A stretch of 48,166 bases of DNA. Source: Candidatus Berkelbacteria bacterium (GTDB lineage Bacteria > Patescibacteriota > UBA1384 > DTJR01). Made by a program: the position numbers and the translations under genes. This document shows positions 15,442 through 23,992 of this stretch, in pieces; within the stretch, counting starts at the first letter, position 1; the number at the start of each line of letters is the position of its first letter. The notes beneath the pieces are model-generated. The model had not been told where the DNA came from and made no database searches. It was given only the letters and a program-made list of their open reading frames with translations. The DNA is taken from positions 1 through 48,166 of the forward strand of contig JAPLVK010000005.1 of assembly GCA_026397175.1 (NCBI GenBank), read 5' to 3'.

Positions 15442-15450
15442 TGGTATAAT
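15442..15450 (+). promoter_or_regulatory. extended -10 promoter of the secretion-like operon
   Basis: TGGTATAAT (15442-15450) is a strong extended -10 element. Just downstream lie an 18-codon ORF from the ATG at 15458 with an internal AAGGAGG, and a CAGTCAGC-type repeat (15475-15500) like those in the coding tails of virB4 and the PEGA gene. Confidence 0.6.
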
Positions 15451-15541
15451 AATTTTGATGAAGGAGGCGAACAATCAGCAGTCAGCAATCAGCCGTCAGG
15501 TTGTTTGGTGTTGATTTAGAGTTCTAATTTGGAGGGGAACA

Positions 15542-15679
15542 GTGCAGTACAAAGTGCCACAGAATATAGATATGGAAGACCCCACACCGTTCCTTACTGT
15601 GAAACGGATTACATCCTGTTATCACAGTGCGTCAGGTTGCGGGGCGGGACTCATACACCTAATGGTTGGGGAGATTTAG
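15542..15679 (+). CDS. upstream ORF that duplicates the PrgI N-terminus
   Basis: A 45-codon frame starting at GTG 15542 behind a GGAGGGG site. Its first 13 codons encode the same peptide as the start of prgI (MQYKVPQNIDMED), but the DNA differs at six positions, five of them wobble bases and one the GTG/ATG start. After codon 13 it runs through the structured repeat 15580-15659 and stops two bases before the prgI ATG, so the two starts could be coupled. It is either a leader peptide or the 5' piece of an interrupted prgI. Confidence 0.4.
   Translation: MQYKVPQNIDMEDPTPFLTVKRITSCYHSASGCGAGLIHLMVGEI
15580..15659. repeat. structured element, copy A (covarying hairpin)
   Basis: It begins CCCCACACC and ends with CACC. 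The core is a two-tier hairpin: outer stem ACTGTGA/TCACAGT (15596-15602 with 15622-15628), asymmetric loop AAC/TGTTA, inner stem GGAT/ATCC (15606-15609 with 15613-15616) and a 3-nt loop, followed by a GC-rich tail (GCGGGGCG). Copy B at 39914-39992 keeps the same architecture with compensated changes. The active strand is unknown. Confidence 0.75.
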
Positions 15680-15681
15680 AT

Positions 15682-16299
15682 ATGCAGTATAAAGTGCCGC
15701 AAAACATAGATATGGAGGACAAAATCATCGGGCCGTTTACGATGAAACAGTTCGTCTATCTTTTAATTCCCGGTGGAATAATTTACGGATGGTATTCCGA
15801 ACTTGCCCAAAATTACGACAATTTTATGGTGGAATTTTTGGTCGTCGCCATTCCGGTTGGCATAATCGGCGTCTGCTTTGCTTTGGTTAAAATTAACGAC
15901 CGGCCTTTTGAATTTTTTGCCTTAAGCTTGATTCGTTTCATGATTTCCCCAAAACAGCGCAAATGGGTCAGCGGTTACGCTCCGGAAAATGTGATTTTGC
16001 TTGATAAAGCCGAAGCGCCAAAACCGGAGACCCATCTTAAAGACGAGGGTGATCTTGATGATCTATCAAAAGCGTTAGATCAAAGTTCGGCCGAGATTCG
16101 GGCCAAATCAGAACCGGTAAAAATTGCAAAACCGAGAGCGAAAGAAAACGAGCCCAGCGAGACGGTCTTGAATTTATCCGTCAAAGATGTAAAAGCCGCC
16201 GCCGAGAAACAAAATCAAGCCCAATCCACTCCAAAATCTACCGGGGGTACGCAAAATTCCGTCGCCGCCCAAAAGAAAAAATTTATGGGATTATTTTAA
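15682..16299 (+). CDS. prgI: PrgI family protein (VirB3-like)
   Basis: 205 aa. The N-terminal 110 residues are the PrgI domain: a short amphipathic start (QYKVPQNIDMEDKIIGPFTM), two adjacent transmembrane helices (about 23-43 and 52-72), then NDRPFEFFALSLIRFMISPKQRKW. The C-terminal part is a charged disordered tail. PrgI is the VirB3 counterpart in Gram-positive-type conjugation systems and partners with VirB4. The ATG at 15682 is chosen over the longer frame at 15529, which runs through the repeat. The next gene begins 1 bp after the stop. Confidence 0.85.
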   Translation: MQYKVPQNIDMEDKIIGPFTMKQFVYLLIPGGIIYGWYSELAQNYDNFMVEFLVVAIPVGIIGVCFALVKINDRPFEFFALSLIRFMISPKQRKWVSGYAPENVILLDKAEAPKPETHLKDEGDLDDLSKALDQSSAEIRAKSEPVKIAKPRAKENEPSETVLNLSVKDVKAAAEKQNQAQSTPKSTGGTQNSVAAQKKKFMGLF

Positions 16300-16300
16300 A

Positions 16301-17113
16301 ATGGCCAAACCACAACCCGTTTCAACCCAACAACACATTCCGATTTCCGCGGTTTACGATTCGGTTTTGGTAACGCACAAAGGAATGTTTGCCGAAATCA
16401 TCATGGTCAATTCGGTTAATTTCGGCTTAAAAAGCGAAGAGGAGCAAAACGCCATTATTTATCAATATCAGGCGTTTTTAAACTCGCTTTCATTTTCGAT
16501 TCAAATCACCATGAATTCAAAACAACTTGATTTGACAAATTATGTTAAAGACCTGGAAGGTCGCATCGCACAGGAACCAAACGAGCTGATCCGCTATCAA
16601 ATTCAAGAATATGTTGATTTTATCCAAAAGCTGATTTCAATCGCCAACATCATGGACAAAAAGTTTTTTATCACCGTGCCCTACCAGCTGCCGCCAAACG
16701 AAATGCCGTCAAGCGGCTTTTTCGCCAATTTGTTTGGCACAACCAGAGTCCACCTTAAAGTCCCGCTTCAAAAATTTATCAAGATTAAAGAGGAACTGGA
16801 GCAGCGCTCAAATGTCGTGATCTCGGGGCTTTCGTCGCTTGGCATTTCTTCGCAGATTTTAAACACCAAGCAGTTGATCGAGCTTTTTTACCGCACTTAT
16901 AATCCCGAAGAAGCGATGCGGGAAAAAATTAAAGGTGATGTTGAATCAATCGGGGTGCAAACCGAGCAGGCGGAGCAAATCGGGCAAAAGGCAAAAGACG
17001 ATCAGGACAAAGCGCAAGCCGATCAAAGCGCCGCTTCAAACCAGTCAAATCAAATTGATTCCGTCAAAGGAAACGCAAACGAAATACAAGTGCCAATAAA
17101 TCAAACCAGATGA
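16301..17113 (+). CDS. TraC/VirB4 N-domain-like protein
   Basis: 270 aa. Residues 10-215 resemble the N-terminal domain of VirB4/TraC ATPases: an opening of the form IPISAVYDSVLVTHKGMFAE, a beta-alpha region with a long helix around 105-120, and a closing block (ILNTKQLIELFYRTYNPE) like the segment that precedes the ATPase domain. A Gln/Ala-rich coiled tail follows (215-270). It overlaps the VirB4 ATPase gene by 4 bp. The split suggests VirB4 works here as two polypeptides, an arrangement often seen in candidate-phyla genomes as far as I recall. Confidence 0.7.
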   Translation: MAKPQPVSTQQHIPISAVYDSVLVTHKGMFAEIIMVNSVNFGLKSEEEQNAIIYQYQAFLNSLSFSIQITMNSKQLDLTNYVKDLEGRIAQEPNELIRYQIQEYVDFIQKLISIANIMDKKFFITVPYQLPPNEMPSSGFFANLFGTTRVHLKVPLQKFIKIKEELEQRSNVVISGLSSLGISSQILNTKQLIELFYRTYNPEEAMREKIKGDVESIGVQTEQAEQIGQKAKDDQDKAQADQSAASNQSNQIDSVKGNANEIQVPINQTR

Positions 17114-19281
17114 ACGAAGATAAAAACCCACAACCACAAAAAGAGCAAAAGCTAAACCCGAAAATCGCGCGGCAAGCCGAGCGGGAAATTGAAAAATCAT
17201 CAAGTTCGATGCTTGATTTTATCGCGCCGGCCAGCTTTTTGACCACCCCGAATTATCTGCAAATCAACAATCTTTTCATCAAAACCCTGTTTGTTTATTC
17301 TTATCCGCGCTTTTTAAATTCAAACTGGCTCTCCCCGATTATCAACTACGATATTTCGATGGATGTTTCGATGCATTTGTCGCCACTTGATTCAAATATT
17401 TTTCTCGACAAAATGCGAAAGCAGGCGGGACGGCTGGAATCGTCAAGGCAAATTGAACAGGAAAAAGGACTGGTTAGAAACCCGCAGTTAGATCAAGCAA
17501 TTTCGGATATTGACCAGCTGCGAGACGATTTGGTGGCCGGCCAGCAGAGGATTTTTAAATCCGGTCTTTATTTTACAATTTACGCTAAAAGCCAAGCGGA
17601 GTTAACCGAGACGACCGAACGGTTGACTGCGACTTTGGGCGGACTTTTGGTTTATACCAAGCAAAGCATTTTTCAAGCGGAAGAGGGATTCCACACCACG
17701 CTCCCGATCGCCGAGGACGAGCTCGTCGTTACCAAAAATCTCGATACCAATTCTTTGTCAACCAGTTTTCCTTTTGTTTCGGCCGAGCTGACCTCGAACA
17801 AAGGAATTTTGTACGGCATTAATCGCCACAATAATTCTTTAATTTTATTTGACCGGTTTGATTTGGAAAACGCCAACGAAGTCGTTTTTGCAAAATCGGG
17901 CGCGGGGAAATCATACACCGTAAAACTCGAAGCGTTGCGTTCTTTGATGCTTGGCACGGATGTGATTGTGATTGACCCGGAAAATGAATACGAGTCGCTT
18001 TGCGAGGCGGTCGGAGGCAGTTTTTTTGATTTTTCGCTAAATTCCGACAAGCGCGTTAATCCGTTTGATTTGCCAAAAGTGACCGAGGATGAAGACGGCG
18101 AGACGATTTTGAGAACCGCGGCCACCGATTTAAAGGGTTTGCTCGCGTTGATGGTTGGCGGATTGACGCCGGAGGAAGACGCGATTTTAGACAAGGCGGT
18201 CTACGACACTTATTCTTTGCGCGACATCACCGCAAATCCGGAAAGCCACAAAAATCCTCCGCCGGTTTTGGCCGACTTGCAAGGAGTGCTGCAAAATACA
18301 ACCGGTGCGGAGAGTTTGGCGAGGCGGCTGACAAAGTACACCGAAGGAACTTTCGCGGGATTATTTAACAAGCCGACCAACTTTGAACTCGAACGGGGTT
18401 TTATGGTTTTTTCGATTCGAAATCTGGAGGAAGCGCTGCGGCCGCTTGCTATGTATATGATTTTAAATTACATCTGGGCGCAAATCAGACACAATTTGAG
18501 AAAAAGAATTATGATCGTGGACGAGGCCTGGATTTTGATGCAATATCCCGATTCGGCTAAATATTTATACTCTCTGGCCAAGCGCGCCAGAAAATATTTC
18601 CTCGGACTCACGATAATTTCACAAGATGTCGAGGACTTTTTGGGTTCAGAGCAGGGCCGCGCCGTTTTGAATAACTCGTCTTTGCAGATTTTATTGAAAC
18701 AATCCCCGGCGGCGGTCGAAAAACTGGCGGATGTCTTTCATCTGACAGAAGGAGAAAAGTTTTTGCTTTTGGAATCGGATGTCGGGGAAGGGCTGTTTTT
18801 TGCCGGCGCCAGCCATGTGGCTATAAAAGTGGTCGCCTCCTACGCGGAGGATCAAATTATTACGACTGATCCGCGGCAGCTTTTGGAACAAAAGGAAGTT
18901 AAAGCCGAGGAAGGTAAAATGACCGGGCAAGAAATTTCGGCCGATCAGCCCTTGGCTGAAGCCGTCAACAGTCAGCCACCGGTTTCCAGCTTCCAGCAAC
19001 CAGTGACCAGTCAGCCAGTGACTAGTGACCAGCGACCAGTAACTAGCTCGGCGGCGCCACAAGTCGTGCAAGCACCGGCTGCAATGGCAACCCCGCCCCA
19101 AGCGCCACCACAGCAGTCAGCAGTCAGCAGTCAGCAGTCAGTGGCTAGCCAACCAGTTGCTAGTCAGCCAGCTACCCAGCCCCCAGCCCCCAGCCAACCA
19201 GCTCCCACCAGCCCCCAGCCACCAGCTAACCAGCCAACCATCCCGCCTCCTCCAAATCAAAATATAACAGGGACTCAATAA
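17110..19281 (+). CDS. virB4: VirB4-type secretion ATPase
   Basis: 723 aa. The AAA ATPase core has Walker A at 261-270 (AKSGAGKSYT), a DPENEYE block at 289-295, Walker B at about 466-473 (RIMIVDEA) and a following glutamine-type sensor (TIISQDVEDFL). The region before it (40-230) is the membrane-proximal domain with two short hydrophobic stretches. After ~600 the protein is a disordered tail made of repeated Pro/Gln/Ser units encoded by CAGTCAGC-like DNA repeats. VirB4 powers pilus assembly or substrate transfer with PrgI. It is coupled by 4 bp upstream and 1 bp downstream. Confidence 0.92.
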   Translation: MNEDKNPQPQKEQKLNPKIARQAEREIEKSSSSMLDFIAPASFLTTPNYLQINNLFIKTLFVYSYPRFLNSNWLSPIINYDISMDVSMHLSPLDSNIFLDKMRKQAGRLESSRQIEQEKGLVRNPQLDQAISDIDQLRDDLVAGQQRIFKSGLYFTIYAKSQAELTETTERLTATLGGLLVYTKQSIFQAEEGFHTTLPIAEDELVVTKNLDTNSLSTSFPFVSAELTSNKGILYGINRHNNSLILFDRFDLENANEVVFAKSGAGKSYTVKLEALRSLMLGTDVIVIDPENEYESLCEAVGGSFFDFSLNSDKRVNPFDLPKVTEDEDGETILRTAATDLKGLLALMVGGLTPEEDAILDKAVYDTYSLRDITANPESHKNPPPVLADLQGVLQNTTGAESLARRLTKYTEGTFAGLFNKPTNFELERGFMVFSIRNLEEALRPLAMYMILNYIWAQIRHNLRKRIMIVDEAWILMQYPDSAKYLYSLAKRARKYFLGLTIISQDVEDFLGSEQGRAVLNNSSLQILLKQSPAAVEKLADVFHLTEGEKFLLLESDVGEGLFFAGASHVAIKVVASYAEDQIITTDPRQLLEQKEVKAEEGKMTGQEISADQPLAEAVNSQPPVSSFQQPVTSQPVTSDQRPVTSSAAPQVVQAPAAMATPPQAPPQQSAVSSQQSVASQPVASQPATQPPAPSQPAPTSPQPPANQPTIPPPPNQNITGTQ

Positions 19282-20867
19282 TGGCCGACGAAACAAACCC
19301 CAATCCATCATCAGACGGCACTGTTCCCATTGCTGAAATAAAAGACGATAAACCAGCAACCAGCCGACCAGCCCGCCGGGCAGAGCCCAGCCCTCTGGGC
19401 GGCGCCGACCAGCCACCAGTGACCAGTGAGCCACTCGAACCGCCATGGGAAACGCCGCAGACCAGCCGTCAGCCGTCAGCGGTCAGCCGTCAGCCATCAG
19501 CAATCGGCAGTCAGTCAGCTACCCAGTCCCCAGCCCCAAGCCAACCAGCTCCCGCCAGCCCCCAGCCGACCAGCCGACCAGTGACTATTCCTCCGCCCCC
19601 TCCTCCGCCACCCAGACCGCCGCAGGCGCCAAAACCCCCGATTGGCACGAGAGCGATGATCCAAAGAAAAGGGCCTGGCCGGATCTCCAAAATTATTTTG
19701 TGCGTTGTAGCATTTTTAATCATTGCCGGCGGTGTTTTTTACTTTTTCTTTTACCGCGTTACATTTGTTATAAATCCGACTCCGGCACCCGACAAAATCA
19801 CGCTCGACGGCAAGCAGGTTAAAAACGGAACTTATCGCGTAACACCGGGAACTCACTCGGTCGAAATCGAGAAAAAGGGTTTTGTTTCGTATCGCGAAAA
19901 CAAGGATTTCTCGATCGGCGAAAAACAAAATTTGAATTTTGCTTTCGAGAAAGCCGAATCGGCGGAAACGATCGCCGATGGCGCGATTGACGCTTCCGCT
20001 TCATATGATTTGAAATTTATCAACTTTATTTCAAAATCCGGTAATTTATCCGCTGTCTCGACCTCAAAACAAAATAATGCCTGGGCTCAAACTCAACTTT
20101 CAAACGGCGCTTACACAAATGTCAGAAAAGTCCTGTTTTCAAATGACGAAAAATTTGCCGTGCTTTTGGATAACGAGGCCTTGCGAGTAATTGACTTTGC
20201 AAAGTCCGATCTTCTAAATCAAGTCGAAGCCAAATTGCCTCCGCTTGCCTCAACAATTCATTCGATCGCTTTAAATACTCTAAAATCGCAATATTTTCCC
20301 GAAGTTAACTCGAAAATTATTTACGACATGGAAGTCCCCTACGGCTGGAGCATAATTATGGCCAATCGCGATCACTCGCAATCGGAAATTATAATGCAAC
20401 TCGATAAAAAGGACTTTTCGTCACTTTATCTTGATTGGAATGACTCCGCCAAGGATTTGCTGGTTGTTGGCGGACAAGTTGGAATTTTTGACTTATCAAG
20501 CCGCGATTATAAAACCATTTCAAAAGACGCCGATTTTGTCTGGGGCAAGTGGGGTCAGAGTGGCAAAAATGCCGCTCTGGTTGATACTGACGGTAATGTT
20601 TGGGCGCTCTCAAACGGCAAGGTGACAAAAATAAATCTTAAAACAAAGCCGGGGCTCATTTCGTTTATTTCACAAAACGAAGCAATTATTGCCGTTGACG
20701 GGAGGCCGGTCAAATTTAACTTTGACAGTAAGGAGATAATAAATTATGCTGAAATAAACGGACTTGATGGTGCCACTTCAATGGCCGCGATTTCTAGTGA
20801 AGTTTATTTTAGCGATCAAGATGGTTTAAAAACCGCACCAATTCAGGAGATAAAATATGTCAAATAG
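19281..20867 (+). CDS. PEGA domain and beta-propeller membrane protein
   Basis: 528 aa. A disordered Pro/Gln/Ser N-terminus (1-135, with a proline run near 104-113) is cytoplasmic by the positive-inside rule. One transmembrane helix lies at 137-158, then a PEGA domain (168-222: ITLDGKQVKNGTYRVTPGTH...), then a ~300-aa outer region with repeated blade-like strands suggesting a beta-propeller. PEGA domains bind or surround cell-surface carbohydrate or protein. The ATG shares one base with the virB4 stop (TAATG), and the end overlaps the next gene by 11 bp. It probably forms an outer scaffold of the machine. Confidence 0.8.
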   Translation: MADETNPNPSSDGTVPIAEIKDDKPATSRPARRAEPSPLGGADQPPVTSEPLEPPWETPQTSRQPSAVSRQPSAIGSQSATQSPAPSQPAPASPQPTSRPVTIPPPPPPPPRPPQAPKPPIGTRAMIQRKGPGRISKIILCVVAFLIIAGGVFYFFFYRVTFVINPTPAPDKITLDGKQVKNGTYRVTPGTHSVEIEKKGFVSYRENKDFSIGEKQNLNFAFEKAESAETIADGAIDASASYDLKFINFISKSGNLSAVSTSKQNNAWAQTQLSNGAYTNVRKVLFSNDEKFAVLLDNEALRVIDFAKSDLLNQVEAKLPPLASTIHSIALNTLKSQYFPEVNSKIIYDMEVPYGWSIIMANRDHSQSEIIMQLDKKDFSSLYLDWNDSAKDLLVVGGQVGIFDLSSRDYKTISKDADFVWGKWGQSGKNAALVDTDGNVWALSNGKVTKINLKTKPGLISFISQNEAIIAVDGRPVKFNFDSKEIINYAEINGLDGATSMAAISSEVYFSDQDGLKTAPIQEIKYVK

Positions 20868-22386
20868 GAGGGGCAACTTTTTTTCTAAAATCCGCAAAGT
20901 ATCTCTTTTTGCCGCGGTTTTTGCAATGGTATTTTCTCTGACGGGATGCTCCTCGAAGTCAGGTACAGCAACAGGCAAATACACACTTTATTGGTGGAGA
21001 ACGCTCGGTGATGCTCCGGAAGAAACCCTGCAGGAAATCGCCACAAACTACATGAGCGATAACCCCGGCATCACGATTAAAGTTGTTACCAAAGACCCAA
21101 GAACTTATCAAGAAGAGGCGCTTTCGGCGCTGGCCGCATATCAGACCGTTGAAAACGCGCCTGATATTTTGTCGGTTGATGCCGAGGACTTGCCCCGCCT
21201 CGCCCCACAACTTTCCACCGCACCGGATGATTTATTTGACACCTCTGTCCAAAAAAACCAAAAAAAAGGCGAGAAAACGCTTCAGTATGTTAAAGCCCTT
21301 TTCGTGCCTTCCGTCGTCAACTCGACTGTTTTAAACGACCCCGCCGGCGTCCAAAAGGTTTACGGTCTTCCGATGGGCGTTGACAATCTGGCGCTTTACA
21401 TCAATCAAGACCTTATTCAAAAAGCGCTCGAGGCCCTACAGTCGTCGCAGACATCGCAAAAAACCATCAGCCCCGAGCAAATGTCGGCCCTAAAGAAAAA
21501 AATTCAAACTCCGCCTAAGACATGGAATGATTTGGCCGCAATTGTCCCTTATTTAACCGTCAAAAATGGGAGTCAAATCACACAGTCGGCGATCGCGATT
21601 GGGACCAGCAAAAATGTGGAGCGGTCTTACGATATTTTAGCGGCGATTATGATGCAAAACGGCACGCAAATAACTTCCGACGATTTAAATTCCGTCGCTT
21701 TTAATCAAGCTCGAGCCACCGCCGCGCAAAGCGTAAATTCCGGCGAAGAGGCCCTAAAATTTTATTTAAGATTTTCTAGTGAAAGCGATCCGCTTTACAC
21801 CTGGAATGATAAGATGCCGAATTCGGTTACGGCGTTTGAACAAGGCCAAGTCGCGATGATGATTCAATACGCCGACGCTTACCGCTTTATTATCAAAGAG
21901 ATGCCTTCGATTAAAAATTCAATTGATGTCCAACCGCTCCCGCAAGTGGCCGATCCTTCGAGCCCCTCAAGCGCGGACTCGCAAAAAACGATTGCTAAAA
22001 TGTGGGTTGAAACCGCGCCCTCGGCCAGAGGCGACGCAAACCGCCAAAGAGCGGCCTGGAATTTTATTTATTATTTGACCAATAAAAGCGCGTCTAGCAC
22101 TTATCTTTCGACCATGAAACTTCCATCGGCCCTAAAAGACGGTTCGGACCGATCCAAATTCGAGGCCTTCTCGACTCAAAAAAACATTGCCGACACATGG
22201 TATAAGGGCAGCAAAGCCATGAATGTCAACGAGATTTTTATCGGGATGATTGATAATGCTTACACCAAGAAAAAGTCCACTAAAGAGGCGCTTGATTCAG
22301 CGGCGACCGACATCACCACCATTTTACAGGCCAGCAAAGTTAAACGCGCGACGGCGCAGACGGGAGCAACCGGTGCGACAAAATAA
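20857..22386 (+). CDS. solute-binding lipoprotein (ABC SBP family 1-like)
   Basis: 509 aa. A basic start, hydrophobic helix and lipobox SLTGC with Cys31 mark a lipoprotein. The body is an extracellular solute-binding fold: YTLYWWRTLGDAPEETLQEI, PDILSVDAEDLPRLAP, a YGLPMGVDNLALYINQDL hinge-type segment, and FEQGQVAMMIQYADAYRF near the end. No permease or ABC ATPase is encoded nearby; instead it is embedded in the pilus/secretion operon and overlaps genes on both sides. It may serve as a receptor or structural subunit rather than in import. Confidence 0.85.
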   Translation: MSNRRGNFFSKIRKVSLFAAVFAMVFSLTGCSSKSGTATGKYTLYWWRTLGDAPEETLQEIATNYMSDNPGITIKVVTKDPRTYQEEALSALAAYQTVENAPDILSVDAEDLPRLAPQLSTAPDDLFDTSVQKNQKKGEKTLQYVKALFVPSVVNSTVLNDPAGVQKVYGLPMGVDNLALYINQDLIQKALEALQSSQTSQKTISPEQMSALKKKIQTPPKTWNDLAAIVPYLTVKNGSQITQSAIAIGTSKNVERSYDILAAIMMQNGTQITSDDLNSVAFNQARATAAQSVNSGEEALKFYLRFSSESDPLYTWNDKMPNSVTAFEQGQVAMMIQYADAYRFIIKEMPSIKNSIDVQPLPQVADPSSPSSADSQKTIAKMWVETAPSARGDANRQRAAWNFIYYLTNKSASSTYLSTMKLPSALKDGSDRSKFEAFSTQKNIADTWYKGSKAMNVNEIFIGMIDNAYTKKKSTKEALDSAATDITTILQASKVKRATAQTGATGATK

Positions 22387-22690
22387 ATTTACGGCTAGGT
22401 CTATTTTGTTTATGCTGACTCTCGTAATGCTCCCCAGTTTGGCTTTGGCCGCCCAAGACGAAGACACCAAGCAGCTTTACTTGCTGTTAAGTTCGGCCTA
22501 TTCGCATTTTCTTTTGCCAATCGGATCGGTTTTAGCCGGAATCATGATCATTTTCGGCGGGATTGTTTACTCGACATCAGGCGGCGACGCGACCAAAGTG
22601 GCCAAGGGAAAAGAATTTATTTTCGGCGCAATCACGGGGCTGGCGCTTTTGATTTTTGCGGCCATGATTGTCCAAAATATCTCAACATAA
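22373..22690 (+). CDS. TrbC/VirB2-type pilin-like protein 1
   Basis: 105 aa from GTG 22373, chosen because GGGAG lies six bases upstream; it overlaps the lipoprotein gene by 14 bp. A signal peptide (through SLALA) is followed by two hydrophobic helices. The loop between them carries the family signature YSTSGGDATKVAKGKEFIFG and a Gly-rich second helix (AITGLALLIF). Such subunits polymerise into pili or form membrane pores. It is the first of four consecutive paralogues. Confidence 0.82.
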   Translation: MRQNKFTARSILFMLTLVMLPSLALAAQDEDTKQLYLLLSSAYSHFLLPIGSVLAGIMIIFGGIVYSTSGGDATKVAKGKEFIFGAITGLALLIFAAMIVQNIST

Positions 22691-22700
22691 CTGATACAAA

Positions 22701-23063
22701 ATGAGAAAAAAAATACTGTTTATTTCAAGCGCGATTTTGGTTTGTTTGCCTTCAATCGTGTTGGCAACATACGAGAGTCCACAGGGCGATATTTCCGATT
22801 TAAATCCGGTGGTTGGCGGAGGAGATGTTTACTCGCTGATGACTTCGATTATTAACCGCTTGCCGATTTGGCTCGGGGGTTTTGCCTTTTTGGCGTTACT
22901 ATATTCTGGCTTTATTTATCTAACCTCTTTCGGGGACGCGACTAAAATGGAATCGGCTAAGAAAAATTTAACCTGGACCGTAACCGGAATAATCGGCGTT
23001 TTTTCCGTTTTTGCGATTATGAAATTAATAATTCTTATAACTAACAGCGGAAAAATCCAATAA
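22701..23063 (+). CDS. TrbC/VirB2-type pilin-like protein 2
   Basis: 120 aa. A clear signal peptide (MRKKILFISSAILVCLPSIVLA), an extracellular start, then two membrane helices with the loop YLTSFGDATKMESAKKNLTW. The first Gly of the GGD signature is Phe here. It lies 10 bp after paralogue 1 and 1 bp before paralogue 3. Its N-terminal segment differs from the others, so it may be a minor or adaptor subunit. Confidence 0.78.
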   Translation: MRKKILFISSAILVCLPSIVLATYESPQGDISDLNPVVGGGDVYSLMTSIINRLPIWLGGFAFLALLYSGFIYLTSFGDATKMESAKKNLTWTVTGIIGVFSVFAIMKLIILITNSGKIQ

Positions 23064-23064
23064 T

Positions 23065-23514
23065 ATGCTCGGATTAGATGATTTAACCAACAAATTAAAC
23101 AACGCCATTACCTCGGGCTCAAGTTCGGGTTCAACGGGCACAAGCTCGAGCGACGCGCTTTTTAAGGCAACCGGCGATGCACTTATATCTTGGATTTCCA
23201 CAAAGGTTTTTTCTTTGATTATCGGGGTATCAATTTTTATTACGCTTTTATTCACCTTCTACGGCGCATTTTTGTATTTTACGGCTTATGGTGATGAAAA
23301 CAAAGCCAAACAGGCCAAATTGACGATGGTTTATGCGATTGTCGGTTTCGCCATTGTCATGAGCGGTCTTGGCATCGCCAGCTATGTGCAAAGATCGCTG
23401 ATTTCGAAGCAGGCCGAGCAAGTTACAGCGCCGGTTTCAACCGGAACTGGCGCGCAAACCGGCTCCAGCTCGTCTTCGGACCCAATCGGCGGGAACAGTT
23501 CTTGGGGTCCATGA
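23065..23514 (+). CDS. TrbC/VirB2-type pilin-like protein 3
   Basis: 149 aa. No typical signal peptide. A Ser/Gly/Thr-rich stretch (17-33) precedes the first helix; the inter-helix loop reads YFTAYGDENKAKQAKLTMVY. The C-terminal 35 residues are a Ser/Gly/Thr-rich tail. The tail and the missing signal set it apart from the other paralogues and suggest a specialised subunit. Confidence 0.75.
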   Translation: MLGLDDLTNKLNNAITSGSSSGSTGTSSSDALFKATGDALISWISTKVFSLIIGVSIFITLLFTFYGAFLYFTAYGDENKAKQAKLTMVYAIVGFAIVMSGLGIASYVQRSLISKQAEQVTAPVSTGTGAQTGSSSSSDPIGGNSSWGP

Positions 23515-23538
23515 ATTTTAATTTAAAATACATAGATT

Positions 23539-23931
23539 ATGGCAATAGATATTCAACAATTAGTAACCCAAGTAACCGGCAACTCGCAGGTTAACCCGGG
23601 TTCCATTGGCACCACACACGGCATCGGTATTGATCCGACCAAAGTTACCAATCCCGAAACCGTTTATTACAATGTGATTAGGGTGTTTGTCTGGGGAATC
23701 AGCATTATCGCCGTTTTGGTTTTGGTTTATGCCGGCATTCAATATGTAACCGCCGGAGGAGATCAGGAAAAAGCCGAGACCGCCAAAAAAACCATTGTCG
23801 GGGCAATTATCGGACTTTTGTTGGTCATTGGCGCTTACACGATTTTTAACACCACGCTGAAAGTTCTGAACAAAGCCAATACTTCAGAAGATGTTAATCA
23901 AATAATGCAAGAAAGCCCGAACACACCGTGA
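23539..23931 (+). CDS. TrbC/VirB2-type pilin-like protein 4
   Basis: 130 aa. A polar N-terminus (1-45) is followed by a helix (VWGISIIAVLVLVYAGIQYV), the signature YVTAGGDQEKAETAKKTIVG and a second helix (AIIGLLLVIGAYTIF). It is closest in its signature to paralogue 5 at 26757. It ends the first gene run; a tandem DNA repeat separates it from the peptidase gene. Confidence 0.8.
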   Translation: MAIDIQQLVTQVTGNSQVNPGSIGTTHGIGIDPTKVTNPETVYYNVIRVFVWGISIIAVLVLVYAGIQYVTAGGDQEKAETAKKTIVGAIIGLLLVIGAYTIFNTTLKVLNKANTSEDVNQIMQESPNTP

Positions 23932-23992
23932 TAAATATATCACGCGAATCACGCTAATGGGTCGCTAATCTCGCGCTAATAAATGCATCGAA

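Noticed and set aside
15580-15659. tRNA or tRNA-like gene for the structured element
   Set aside because: No acceptor stem, no T-arm motif and no anticodon arm of the right geometry in either strand.
20857-22386. Complete ABC importer
   Set aside because: Only the binding protein is present; the flanking genes are secretion/pilus components, with no permease or ATPase of the ABC transporter type.
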